DNA of 60,000 bases from Cryptomeria japonica (taxonomy: Eukaryota; Streptophyta; Pinopsida; Cupressales; Cupressaceae). The stretch's first letter is position 1. Every line of letters starts with the position of its first letter. The DNA lies in assembly GCF_030272615.1 (NCBI RefSeq), contig NC_081405.1, positions 310,885,235 through 310,945,234 on the forward strand, written 5' to 3'. Below the pieces are notes generated by a model. It saw nothing but the letters and a program-made list of their open reading frames with translations, was not told the origin of the DNA and did no database searches. Shown here one piece after another: positions 11,528 to 22,230 of this stretch. A program made the translations under genes and the position numbers.

Positions 11528-12525
11528 GACCTCTGAGGTCTCATCCCTCCCACTGTCAATATCCTTAGACTCTGACGCCTCCTGCCTTTGTATTTCTGCC
11601 CCACCCCGGGTACCAACCCTATGTCAAGATGCCTCCATTGAAAAATAGGCAACTCATCGGGTGCCAAGTTCCCCTCCGGCCAAATTTCTAGCTTGTCTAT
11701 TGGAAGTTGTAAAAGCGTCGCCTCCAAAATTAACCCGATGGCATAGTGCGACATATAAAACGTGCAATGCTGCAATGTCATGAACTCGAACATTATGTCC
11801 GCCAGTACTGATGCCCAGTCATACTGTACCCCATTCATCAACCTGTTCATTAGGATGATTTGTGGGAGCACTATGTCCGATGCCCGGTCGGAACCAGTCA
11901 ACCTGCTCTTGACCATGTCCATGATGCAGTGCCATGGCCCTTCTACCACAAAATATTTCTTCATCCCTCTCCCCTTAGTGGCCTTGGTTGTGGAATCAAA
12001 TTCCACTGGTGTAATATTTCTGGAGACCATGTGTATCCAATGTTCTTTCAGGTCCGCGTTCATCTTTTGCGCCTTCATATCTACTTTCTTCCCATTCCTC
12101 CCGGGTATGCCAAATACCCTGGTGAAGTCGGTCGCCATGAAGGAGACTGTGACTGTGTGCTTCATATACTCGAAAGTGTTTTTCCTGGTGGTGCAGTTGA
12201 ATGCTTCTATCATTATCCACATCGGTGGCTCAAATTTCTTGATCTGAAAAACCAGCATTTGAACCACCCAATGCACTCCTGCCTTCCTTAACCAATTTTT
12301 TACTTCATGGTTGTCAGGGTTCTGTTGCCACCACCTCCTACACTCTCCTCCATTAACTCCCTTGAATATAACCGTGTCCACTATAACCCTGGCTGTTGCT
12401 TTCCCTGTTGGTGGCTTCTTTTTGCTACTACTGGCAACCCTCACCCCTAAAGGTAAAACCCTTGTCGTTTTATCCATGCTCTTCTGCAGATTCGTCTTCC
12501 ACTTCCTTTTCCCTGCTGAATGCAT
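11524..12525 (-). CDS. Gypsy-1 extra ORF, globular N-terminal part
   Basis: A 333-codon open frame on the element's coding strand. A basic N-terminus (GKRKWKTNLQKSMDK) is followed by a domain of about 250 residues rich in Trp, Met and His (HWVVQMLVFQIKKFEPPMW; FTRVFGIPGRNGKKVD; IILMNRLMNGVQYDWASVLA). The segment DFTRVFGIP loosely recalls the D-x-x-RILGIP signature of plant mobile domain and plant transposon proteins, but the match is too short to call. The frame is still open over 1 kb, unlike pol, so it is either the best-preserved gene of the element or lucky. Its C-terminus is frameshifted near 11560. Confidence 0.6.
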   Translation of the reverse strand: MHSAGKRKWKTNLQKSMDKTTRVLPLGVRVASSSKKKPPTGKATARVIVDTVIFKGVNGGECRRWWQQNPDNHEVKNWLRKAGVHWVVQMLVFQIKKFEPPMWIMIEAFNCTTRKNTFEYMKHTVTVSFMATDFTRVFGIPGRNGKKVDMKAQKMNADLKEHWIHMVSRNITPVEFDSTTKATKGRGMKKYFVVEGPWHCIMDMVKSRLTGSDRASDIVLPQIILMNRLMNGVQYDWASVLADIMFEFMTLQHCTFYMSHYAIGLILEATLLQLPIDKLEIWPEGNLAPDELPIFQWRHLDIGLVPGVGQKYKGRRRQSLRILTVGGMRPQRS

Positions 12526-13928
12526 TTCTCCTGCTTTTTGTCTCCAATGCCTAAGGTAGTTACGCCACCTTTCCCTTTATTCATGGTTGTAATCTCTTTT
12601 TCCCTCGCGATTGTGTCTTTGGCTAGGCATGGGCACTTTTATTTCTTTCCCCTGAGCGTGGGCACTTTTATTCTTGTTTTTGTTGGGCGTGGTTAATGGT
12701 TTTGTCTTCGCTGGGCATGGGCACTTATGTTTTGTCGAGCATCCTCCTACGGTGAACAACCACCGTATGGTAGTCACCGGCAGTGGCCCCTGACAGTGGT
12801 TCCACTGCACAATGGGCCACCGTGGCCACCTATTATATATATATATATTTTTTTTTTTTTAATTTTTTTTTTAATAATTAATTTTTTAATTTTTTTTTTT
12901 GTATCTAAGTGTTATAGGTATCTTCGTCGAGCTGGGTGGGGCCCATGTCCTATTTTCGTTCATGATAGATTTTCAGCTTGGACCTGTTGGGTCTCAAATC
13001 AACAGATTGGATAGGTTCTAAGGAAATGCCAACTCCTATGATCAAACCCTCCAATTGACTTGGCTAACTTATAGAGTGAACCTATTTGGTTACTAACTCT
13101 CTCACTTTAGGCTCTGCAGGACCTAGGCGGGTATACCTATTCACTAGTTGTTTTCAATGACCAGTGCTTTTTATAGCAGATTAAGTATCTTGATCTGGTT
13201 TCCTCCTATCTCAGAATGGCATAAGTTCCTAGGATGGAGATATAGCAGATGAGTTCAAGATTGTTATTGTAGAAGCTATTCGATCTTTGAATACACTACG
13301 ACCAACTTATTCTATATTTCCTACTCAATTACTCTAATTGCTTTAAAATAACATATGATGAATATGGTGATAAGTGTAATTTATAAATGGCCAGTGCCTT
13401 CTTTGCTGTCTGGGCTACAGAGTCTTTATATTCTTTTAGGACTTACTGTGCGAACTTGTGAGACAGTTTTTAAACCCACCCCTTTATGGATCTGTCAGTT
13501 ACTATTTCTTATGAGATCAATTGAATGCCTATATCATAAGTTGCTTGAATGAATTTAACCCTACCTTTAAGGGACCATCCAGGTAAGCACTGCAAAGAAC
13601 AATTACAATTCGCAAGCATAACTTTTATTTCAACCTTATGACATACAACATAAATCTCACTCAAATAATATGAATAACCTTATCTCCTTTAGATAATATC
13701 ACAAGCGACTACCAATAACAGAATGAAATAATCCACAGCACATATGCAAAGAAAAAACGACTGATCATATTATGTATTCCATCAAAATTTGTATAACAGA
13801 GAGCTTACAGGTTGTCATACATTACTGTCTTGTTCCTACGATATCTCTCCAAGAATATTACAAGAAACCTCTCTCATATATATATGAGAGCAAATGTTAT
13901 TTACGAAAAGACGTGTCTTTTCGAAATA
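12526..13928. other. Gypsy-1 spacer between extra ORFs
   Basis: No gene. It holds three diverged copies of GGGCATGGGCACTTTTATT (about 12620-12730), a TA/T-rich simple repeat (12830-12901) and AT-rich DNA to 13928. A possible alternative ATG for the extra ORF lies at 12585 on the minus strand in a different frame. Confidence 0.5.
12830..12901. repeat. (TA)n and poly-T tract
   Basis: TATATATATATATA followed by runs of T broken by AA and a TAATAATTAATT. Simple low-complexity DNA within the Gypsy-1 3' region. Confidence 0.9.
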
Positions 13929-14217
13929 CTAATTGTCAATTTGAACATTTCTAACAAACTTAAGTAAAAAGAGATTAAGAATCCCTAAATGATGAATATA
14001 ATCATCCTCTTTAAAAGTCTTGATCTTGATACTCTGTTTCTTTAATTCTTCTCCCTGTGAAAGGTATTCGAGTATCACCTGGTTGACGGTAGGGGCCATG
14101 TCTTTGCTTCGATCCAATCTTGACAGAGCCCGATCCTTGACACTTACAAGTTCACTTCGCCATTCCTCCATTGGAGCTTTTAATTCCTTCGTGGGAAGTA
14201 CTGTTCAACTGAAATGA
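13929..14217 (-). pseudogene. Coding-like fragment downstream of Gypsy-1 integrase
   Basis: A minus-strand frame of about 80 codons from 14171 (upstream-open to about 14217), charged and helical (MEEWRSELVSVKDRALSRLD; LSQGEELKKQSIKIKTFKED). It lies between the TCGATGA-dense block and the AT-rich spacer. It could be the end of a protein encoded across that block or a separate small ORF; no domain is recognised. Confidence 0.35.
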
Positions 14218-14227
14218 CTGTGAATCG

Positions 14228-14770
14228 AGTTTTCGATGAAACCCTTGTCTTCGGCTGAGTGCTTTGATCTTTCATCGAAAGTTCATTTTCCTCGATATCA
14301 CCTTATCGATGAATAGCCCTTGTCGAAAAACCATCTTCTAGTCTCCTTGAAATCATCCTTTCTTCGATGAAATTTCTTTCGATGAGTCATTCGTGAGTTT
14401 CATCGAAATCATATTTCGATGAGTTCTGTTCTTCGGTGAAAGTTCATGCAAGCCCTCCGAAAACCTTTTTTCTTCGATGTCCTTCTTTTATCGATGAAAT
14501 CCCTCTGCTTTTATCGACATATTGTTATCGATAAGATTTGCTTTTCGATGAATGTTTTTTAAGTCTCTTCGGCAATTGTATTTCCTCGACTTCACTCTTT
14601 GTTGGCCTTTCACTTTTTGATGAAACTGGAATATCGATGAGCGGCTACCTTCATTTACCGAAAGAGATATTTTGTCGAAGACATCTTAACTTAGTGTTTT
14701 ACACTTTATGTTTTATTTCGATGAAAGTATTCTTTCGGTGAAACTCTTTCTGAGATGCTCGACATGATAT
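14228..14770. repeat. Dense TCGATGA / TCATCGA motif block
   Basis: About 25 exact or one-off copies of TCGATGA, TCATCGA, TCGATAA or related TCGA words occur in some 540 bases, often inside the inverted words TTTCGATGAAA and TTTCATCGAAA. Spacing is irregular, so this is not a simple tandem array. The block starts some 70 bases after the integrase frame ends. It may be a recombined tandem repeat, a protein-coding repeat, or a cluster of binding sites. Confidence 0.8.
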
Positions 14771-14837
14771 CTTGGCCGATGATCCTTTAGCTCTCACGCC
14801 TTTGGGAAGATTTTTTATTTCAAATATATTGTTCAAC

Positions 14838-16136
14838 AGGACCCATTGACAACCTCTAGAATCTCCCTATTGTCAAGCGTCCCCAATTTGACTGACCCAT
14901 TCGCCCCAACCTCCCGAACTTTGTAGGGCCCCAGCCACTTTACTTTAAATTTCCCTGGTTTTATCTCATTTTTTCCATTATATTTCAACACCAACCCGGG
15001 GTAAAGCCCATCTTCTGAAGGTGCTTGTCATGCCAGTGCTTCCTTTGTTGTTGCGCGACCTCAATTGCCCATTGTGCCTCCATCCTCTGCTCCTTGATTT
15101 TATTGAGGGTGTGCAATCACTCTCGTAGACTTTCCATATCCTCAAGTTTATTGTCAATGGCGATCCGCAAACTTGGTACCATGAATTCCACAAGGACTAC
15201 GGCCTCCTGCCCATACATCAATTGGAAGGGTGTGTGGCCCATGGTGGTCTTGTAGGTTGTGCGGTAGGCCTACAGGACCGATGGTAACCTTTCCTCCCAA
15301 TCCGCCCCTTCAACTCCGCAAGACTTGTAGATAATTGTGACTAAGATTTTTTTTGTGGCCTCGGCTTGTCCATTCGCCCGAGGGTAGTATGGACTCGACA
15401 GAGAATGATTTTTTTTGAATTTTGTCGTTAATAACTTTACCACATGGTTGACAAAATGTCCTCCTCTGTCACTAGTCAATTGAATGGGGATGCCATATTT
15501 GGTAATAATCTTCTCATAGATGAATCTAGTCGTACTTACTGTAGAGTTATCTGGGAGAGCCCTAGCCTCCACCCATTTCATTAAGTATTATGTAGCGACC
15601 ACAATGTAATGATATCGGCTTGCATGGCTAGTCTTGAGAGGCCCTATGAATACAAGCCCCCACCGTTTGAATAGTTCTTGTGTGTGTGAAGGGTTTAAGG
15701 GCATAAAGTCCCACTTCAAGGGTTTGCCTACCCGTTGGCAAGTGTCACACCCCACGACCCACTATCGAGCATCGTTGTGTAGCGTGGGCCACCATAGACC
15801 TGCTAGCAACACCTTTCATGTTGTCGTGTTCGGGCCCATATGTCCGCCTGCGGGACCCTCATGTGCCTCCCTCAAGACAGTGGGAATTTCCTCCTCCAAA
15901 ACGCAACACTTTAGTACTTGGTTCGTTCCCATTTTATATAGTAGGCCATTAATTAACTGGAAAGTCCCGCTCCTTAAGACTAGTTTCCTTCATTCCCCTG
16001 GGGGCATGTCCTTCAAAAATCGAGATGATGACAGGTACTCCCCAATATTTTTGTACCACGAGGGAAGTACAACTATCTGAAATAGGTGTGCATCTGGGAA
16101 GTCATTATTGACTCCCTCTGGAGGTTCCCCTGACTT
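14838..16136 (-). pseudogene. Gypsy-1 integrase
   Basis: Inserts element cDNA into the genome. Reading leftwards, the frame after RNase H contains the HHCC zinc-binding region (about 15870-15730: GHMGPNTTRKVLL, then CDTCQRVGKPLKW) and the catalytic core with LTSDRGGHFVNH and YYPRANGQAEATKK (15581-15270). The C-terminal part follows in shifted frames to a stop near 14838. Stops (several TAG) and frameshifts break it. No chromodomain-like sequence follows. Confidence 0.85.
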
Positions 16137-17647
16137 GATCCGGGACAACTGATCTGCTATGACATGGCTTTGTCCTGGTCTCACCATGATTGTGAATGTG
16201 AACTCCTGAAGCAACAAGAGCCAACGACTTACCCTTCCCTGGATGATGGACTTGTTCACCAAATACATAAGTGCCTAATGGTCTACATAAAAGGTGAATG
16301 GTGTGGCCAAGAGGTAGTGCCTGGACTTCTGCATGGAGTAGACCATGTCGAGGGCCTCGCGCTCTGTGGTACTATATTTCTTCTCGGCCTTAGAGAACAA
16401 TCTACTTGCAAAGTATATCGGGTGATCCAACTTGTGCCACCCTACCTGATCTAGTGTAGCTCCAATGGCATAATTCGATGCATCCACGTGTACGTGGAAT
16501 TCCTTGTCCCAATTCGGATAGGTGAGTATGGGGGCTCCTAGCAATCTTGTCTTCAACTCTTCGAATGCATCTCTCTGTAGCTTCATCCAAACATATGCCT
16601 CCCCCTTCCATGTAAGTCTGTCCAAGGGGTGGGACACTTCGGCGAAGTTCTTGATGAACCTCCTGTAGTACCCCACATGGCCAAGGAAAGACTTCACTCT
16701 GATGACGTCTGTCGGGGCTTCCATCTCTACTATGACTGATTTTGTCAGGGTCTGTTTTTAGTCCCTCCTTGCACACAATATGCCCGAGTAACCTTCCCTG
16801 CGACACCATGAACTTGCATTTTTTTGGATTGAGGGCTAGTCGTGCCCTTCGACATCTCTCCATGCACTCCTCGAGGGCTTTGAGATGTGTGTCCTCGCTG
16901 CTATAAATGGACCAATCATCCAGGAAGGCCTTGAAGTTCCCTATAGACATCTTGTCAAAGATGTGCAAATGATATGCTGGAAGGTCGTCGATGCATTACA
17001 TAGGCCGAAGGGCATTCGATTGTATTCATATACATCGTCTTCCACTATGAAGGTTGTCTTCAGCTTGTCTTCCTCCACAATGGATATCTGGTTGTACCCA
17101 AAGAACCCATCCATGAAGGAATACATCTCGTGTCTAGCCACTTCTTCTAGGATACTGTCGGTGAAGGGGATAGGAAAGGGGTCCTTGATGGTGACCATGT
17201 TCAGACACCGAAAGTCTACACAAATCCGGATATGGTTGTCATCCTTTTCAAGTGAGATCACAATGGGGACACCCATTCACTTGTCTGTACTTTGAAAATT
17301 ATCCCTGCTTCCAGCATCCGTTCAATTTCTTCATTCACCCATGCAGCATAGTTTTTATTCATACAATAGGGTCACTTCCTTACGGGTTGGGCTTCGAGTA
17401 CTAATGTAATGCGGTGTATGCATAGCTTCGGGGGTACACCCTTCAGGGCCTTGTACGTCCATGCAAACACATCCTTATATTCTAGGAAAATTTTTAATGT
17501 TGCAGCCTTCAGCACCGGGTTCCAGTCATCTGCCACAAGAATCTTCTTGGGATCGCTCGCCCCTCCTAAATTTGTTTCTTTCAACTTGGCTTCCTCATAT
17601 CTAATGGGTCCATCTTTGGGAAATTGGTGTGTGAGAGTGTCATTCAC
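16137..17647 (-). pseudogene. Gypsy-1 reverse transcriptase and RNase H
   Basis: Copies the element RNA into DNA. RT motifs: RICVDFRCLN, SFMDGFFGYNQI, YNRMPFGLCNA, and KAFLDDWSIYS holding the LDD active-site variant, then LLGHIVCKEGL. Thumb/connection: FLGHVGYYRRFIKNFAEVSH. RNase H: FHVHVDASNYAIGA and STTEREALDMVYS with catalytic Asp and Glu visible. At least two frameshifts (around 17300 and 16960) and a TAG at 16275-16277 inactivate it. The RT wording is typical of plant Ty3/Gypsy elements. Confidence 0.93.
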
Positions 17648-18529
17648 ACGGGCCTCCCCCTTCCTGTATTCTCCGTACCTTTGGTTGTTCTTTGATGCTC
17701 AACACATTACACGAGGGTGTGAACCATTCATAATCCTCCATCTGCCAATGGAAGAGGTCATTCATAGAATCCTCGTCTTCCCCCGAGCATGCTTCTAATT
17801 CTAGAACCCCTTCGTTGTTGGGCTCCATTCGCTGTTGACCTTCATCTTCCTCCCATCGGTCTCTGTCTGACTCTGACTCGGAGGAGGATGCGAACTCGTG
17901 GCTCCCCATTTGCATTTGGAGGTCTATCACGTATTTTCTCTCCCTTCTCTCTAATGAGAGTGTATTTATTTTCCAGTCATGCTTTTCCTTGGTGGCAATT
18001 ATCCATCCCCATCCCAAGATGGTGTGGTACCCTTTCTGATTTAACGGGATCACTATAAAATCTAGCACGAATCGTTGTGTACCAATATCACCTGGTGTGC
18101 CATGAGTGTCCCGAGGGGTTTAATCCCATGTTGGTCTGCTCCCAATAGATTAAACGTGGGGGGCCACAATGTGGGCTTCCCCAATTTCTTCCATGTCTCC
18201 TTCGGGAGCACATTTACTCCTAACCCTCCGTCCATGATGGTGTTCGTCAGGTTGGTCCCGAGGATACCCATTTCTACCACGACTGGGTGGCATCCACTAT
18301 TAACAACTAACAATATTAGGTCGACCATAGAGCTTTCAGCCTTCTTTGCTTGGTGACTTTGTGCAGGCACAACATTTAGGATAGTCATTTTTAAGTGCGG
18401 CATGGTTTCGAGGAGGTCTTGGACTCTCACGGGTACCTCCATTTGCAGGATTCGCCTCAGGATGTTGTCTTCCCCCTTAGTCTGGGACGTGCTTGTGGCC
18501 TCCCCACTATTTCTCTCGTGTGCGGTCAT
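17640..18529 (-). pseudogene. Gypsy-1 protease and linker
   Basis: Aspartic protease region upstream of RT. The segment TNTIMDGGLGVNVLPKETW holds the flap and catalytic area, with DGG where D-S/T-G is usual; a hydrophobic strand and LLGADQHGIKPLGTL follow. The linker (18068-17640) has a conserved-looking ILGWGWIIATKEKHDWK block and an acidic stretch, then the RT N-terminal region with DVFAWTYKALKGVPP. Only one frame change is needed from protease to linker. Confidence 0.75.
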
Positions 18530-18669
18530 CTCCTTCGTAATCGCCGCCCTTGCTTCCCGTACTCATTCCATTTCTATGTGGGGGTTTGGGTAGGAGGCCA
18601 TCTTTGCTTGCGCCCTCGTAACCGCAAATACCTCTGTGTGAGTGGGTTCAATGTTCAAAAGATTGACTC

Positions 18670-20001
18670 CGGGTTTTGGGCAGTTTGTATCCTCATGGTC
18701 CCCCAGTCCGCACCATCGACAAAGATGTTGTTGGTTAGCCTCCTTCGTGCAATCTCAGGCAAAGTGCCCCCATTGGTTGCAGACCCTACACTGGATCATA
18801 GGTCGGCACTTGGCATCATACTGGATATGGTTTCAGTTATTGTTATTATTATTATTATTATTATTCCTTCCGTCATGTCTATTGTCTCGGTACCCTCCAG
18901 AGGATGTCGTTGTGTTATTCTACTGGGCCATACCCATTGGTGCAGATGTTGTGGTCTGCTCAGTGAGTAGCACTTGTGCATTCTGTGTCTTCATGTTGTG
19001 GGGGCATTCCCTGGTGGGATGCCCCATCAACTGGCATATCTCACAATAGGCCTTCTTTGGGCAGGAGCCTTTCGTGTGGCCATCTGTCTTACATTTCATG
19101 CACCAAAGATCCCCTTCGTTGGTCTTTCTCGGACCTCCCTTCATAACCTTCAACTCTTTCATCATTCTCTACATATCCTTCTACAGGGCTTGCACCTTTT
19201 TGCCGGACTCGCCATCGTTGTTGCTTCCCTCGGAAGAGTCATCGTCCTCGGACGAGCTATCCTTCTTTTTTTCTTCTTGGATGTCTTGGCCTTGCTCTCG
19301 AGATCCATCGCTCTATTATATGCATCTTCGTACGAGGTTGGTGGAACAATTTTCATCTTCTTCCAGAGGGAGTGTTTCAGTCCCTTCATGAACCATCTCT
19401 TTTTCAACCCATCCGTTGGTTGGCTCTCCATTTTCCCCAGTAGTTCCTTGAGCCGCCGACTATAGGCTTGGACAGTCTCGTTCTTGTTCTGCTTTGTGCT
19501 ATAGATTTCGGTTACTATTTCATTGTCATCTCTAAGGAGACAAAACTCTATCTCAAACTCCTTCTTCAGGTTGGGCCATGTGCCGACTTTGGCCTTATTC
19601 GTATCAGAGTACCAGTCAATGGCCACTCCTCTTAAGGTTGGTGGAAATTGTGTTACCCATTTGTCCTGGTCAATAACATCATTCGTTGACCATATGGTTT
19701 TGCAAGTGTGGCAATGGCGGATGGGATCTTCCTTCCCATCATCATTGAACTTCGGCAGCTTCTGCTTACTTTCCATCCCACCGCTGGGTCTCGGTCCTCC
19801 GGTGCCTTATGTGCTTGTACCTAGTGATCCTTCGCCTCCACCTCCTGAACCTAACCTTCCACTCGTGGGTCCTCCGGAGAAGGTTGTTGACCCCAAACCG
19901 AACAAATTGCCTCCCGTACAGTACCCTTGTGCTCCCTCGGCACCTTTGGTCATCTCCCTCCGGTTGGTTGTCTCCCTCCGGTTGTCCTCCGAAATGGACA
20001 A
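18670..20001 (-). pseudogene. Gypsy-1 gag with four zinc knuckles
   Basis: Capsid and nucleocapsid protein. Retrotransposon-gag domain in 19776-19162 (WVTQFPPTLRGVAIDWYSD; AYSRRLKELLGKMESQP). Two CX2CX4HX4C knuckles follow at 19102-19004 (CMKCKTDGHTKGSC, CEICQLMGHPTREC), then an Asn tract coded by (AAT)n at about 18845-18869, then two more at 18790-18680 (CRVCNQWGHFA-stop-DC, CRWCGLGDHEDTNC). A Gly/Ser-rich N-terminal extension in the same frame begins at 20001 and is cut by a TAA. Four knuckles are more than the usual one or two. Confidence 0.85.
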
Positions 20002-20960
20002 GTTCTTTAGTAGGTCTCTGGTAGCGTCGATTAGGTTTAGACTTCACCTTGTTTGTTCCACCAACTCTTCGTGACTTCTTACCCTATGGTGGTATTTTGG
20101 AGAACTGTAGAGTTCTCCTTCAGCACCCTCTGTGACTCCTTCTAGGTTCCCTTCGGGCAACCCTACGATAGTGTAAAGAGTGTAATTCTCTCCATCTATC
20201 TTTGCCTTCGCAACCTCCGTGACACCTCCTAGGTTCCCTTCGAACAACCCTCGGTCGGTCGTCCCTCGGCAAGCTGCCTTAGCTTACACCTTCATTCTAT
20301 CTGTTGTCTGAGATTCAACTCTCTTTGTGCCACTTCCCATTCGCCACTTTTTATCTTTCTATTTTTGTCCTTATTTAGTGTATTGGGCATAAATCACTTC
20401 CGTACATAGCAAGCACACACCATGTACACAAAACAAAAAAACTTTTATTATTTTCCCTTTTGGCCATAATTTATGTCAACATTGTGCCAGGATTATTACA
20501 ACATTGCTTTATTCCTCCCGGAGGTTCAAGGTTCAATTTCTCCTTCGCCTCTTGCCATCACGCTCTGCTTCCCAACGACAATTGTTTTCTTTGTACTATT
20601 GGAGGACCTGTTAGCATCGCTCCTCATGAGCAATCTCCTCTAGGCAGGTTTGTTGTGCCCGTGATGCCTGTGCAAGCAACTGGGGGAGGTGGTTCACCAA
20701 CCGATTCGCTGTGGGGTTAACTTCCAATGCATTCCACACGACACTTGTTGGGACTTTAGCCTTCGTGGCCTCTCTTCGGATGTAGGTCTCGATGGCCGCC
20801 TAAAGCAGGATTGAGAATTCCCTTGTTGCAGTGTCCTCTCCGTCGTAGAGTTCCATTTGTGCGTCATCGGCCTCTGGGTTAATCTCACCGACGGTTAGGC
20901 CCATCGTGTCCATATGCCATCTGCTCCTTCCTTTCCCGAGTATGTCTAGGCAATGTGAGA
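20002..20960 (-). other. Gypsy-1 leader between 5' LTR and gag
   Basis: Untranslated leader in element orientation, with short imperfect repeats of CCTTCGGGCAACCCT/CCTCGG type around 20140-20260. A minus-strand frame at 20247-20044 (67 codons, Glu/Gly-rich) may be an N-terminal gag extension or chance. No TGG-type primer binding site was recognised right after the 5' LTR. Confidence 0.5.
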
Positions 20961-21270
20961 TGTTTTGCCTTTGGAAACTATTTCAGAGACATAAGAAGTA
21001 AATGCACAATACAGAATAATAGATGCTAGTATGCCATAAGATAAGTGTTATAACTCCAAGGAACAAGTATATTTTCCTTCATATAGTCTCCAGTTACAAT
21101 GATCATTTCCCGAGGGAACAAGATAAAATATATAATACCCGAGGGGGTGTGACCAATCGTCGTGTCCAACTGCCCTTCGGGTGATCTAACTGACTCCCAT
21201 AACACACAATTACCGATGATGACACAACATAATGACGACACAATAACATAATTGATTATTCGCGACTACA
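20961..21270 (-). repeat. Gypsy-1 5' LTR
   Basis: 310 bases matching 9785-10094; plus-strand ends TGTTTTGCCTTTGG and CGACTACA. Being the right-hand copy of a minus-strand element it is the 5' LTR. Confidence 0.95.
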
Positions 21271-22230
21271 AACCTGTGTGGAGACTGGGTAATTGATAGT
21301 GGTTGCACTCACCACATGACTAGTGACATGAACAAATTCCTCAGCATGGAGGACTGTGATGGAGGACTGGTGAGATTCAGTAATGATGCTCCCTGTGTGG
21401 TAGAAGGTAAGGGATCTATTGCCCTAAATGACAAAACAAATTTTGAAGATGTTTACTGGGTAGAAGGGATAAAGTATAGTTTGTTAAGTGTTGTACAACT
21501 TAACAATATGGGTTACTGGTTGGAGTTTAATGAAGGAATATGCAAAATAAGTGATAAATTAGGAGGTCTGATTGCTACCGATAAACAAACCAAAGGTAAT
21601 ATGTTTTACCTAGAAACCACTGTAGGAAGTTAACTAATGGAAAAGGTAGAAGACAGTTGGTTGTGGAACAAAAGATTGTGTCATGTTAGTTTTGATAGCA
21701 TAGAAAAGGTTAGTAGAATGAAGTCTGTCAGAGGTATGCCTGACATTATGAAACCTGAGAATGCTATGTGTAAAGATTGTCAGCTAAGAAAGTTGACCGG
21801 ATCTAGTTTCAGCAGCAAATCTTAATCTTTTGAGAATGTGTTGGACCTAGTGCATATAGATTTATGTGGTCTTGTGAGGATTAAGAGTTTCTATGGGGAC
21901 TGGTACTTCATGTTGTTTGTACATGATTTCTCAAGAATGATGTCGGTTGTATTCTTGAAAGAAAAATTTGAAGCCTTTCACATGTTTAAGGTCTTCAAGG
22001 TTCGAGTGGAGAGAGGAACCGGTAAGAGTTTCAAATGCTTGAGATCAAATAGAGGAGGAGAGTTCACCTCTCAAGAGTGCATAAATTACTGTGAAGAACG
22101 AGGGATTATGAGGCAAATGTATACACCTAGAACACCTCAACAGAATGGAGTTGCTAAAAGAAGAAACAAAACTCTAATTGATTGTGCAAGGACTCTGATG
22201 ATACAAAATGATATTCCACATGTCTTCTAG
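21271..22230 (+). pseudogene. Copia-1 protease and integrase
   Basis: Continues the gag-pol frame cut at 9784. Protease active site WVIDSGCTHHMT at about 21282-21320. Integrase zinc-binding region (RLCHVSFDSIEK, then CKDCQL) and core follow: HIDLCG, then KCLRSNRGGEFTS and PRTPQQNGVAKRRN. In the second catalytic block Asn replaces the expected Asp (LRSDxGGEF), and AERxN has become AKRRN, so the core is dead besides its stops (TAA near 21631 and 21823, TAG 22228-22230 where Trp is expected). Confidence 0.9.

Larger units (their letters stand above)
9785..21270 (-). mobile_element. Gypsy-1: Ty3/Gypsy element nested in Copia-1 gag
   Basis: An 11486-base minus-strand element with short 310-base LTRs (9785-10094 and 20961-21270). 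In element orientation each LTR reads TGTAGTCG to AAACA. The flanks are AACCG (9780-9784) and AACCT (21271-21275), a target duplication with one mismatch; the Copia-1 coding sequence resumes directly behind it. Order: gag, protease, RT, RNase H, integrase, then about 4.7 kb with extra ORFs. No chromodomain was seen after the integrase, and the extra 3' ORFs suggest the Athila/Tat side of the plant Gypsy tree (inference). Every coding module has stops or frameshifts. No clear TGG-type primer binding site was found beside the 5' LTR. Confidence 0.95.

Noticed and set aside
11762-12559. Plus-strand open frames of 82-161 codons opposite the Gypsy-1 extra ORF
   Set aside because: Shadows of the 333-codon minus-strand frame; the minus frame agrees with the element's orientation and has more protein-like composition.
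18796-18981. Poly-Ile stretch on the minus strand
   Set aside because: Out-of-frame reading of the (AAT)n tract; the gag frame with the zinc knuckles gives Asn there.
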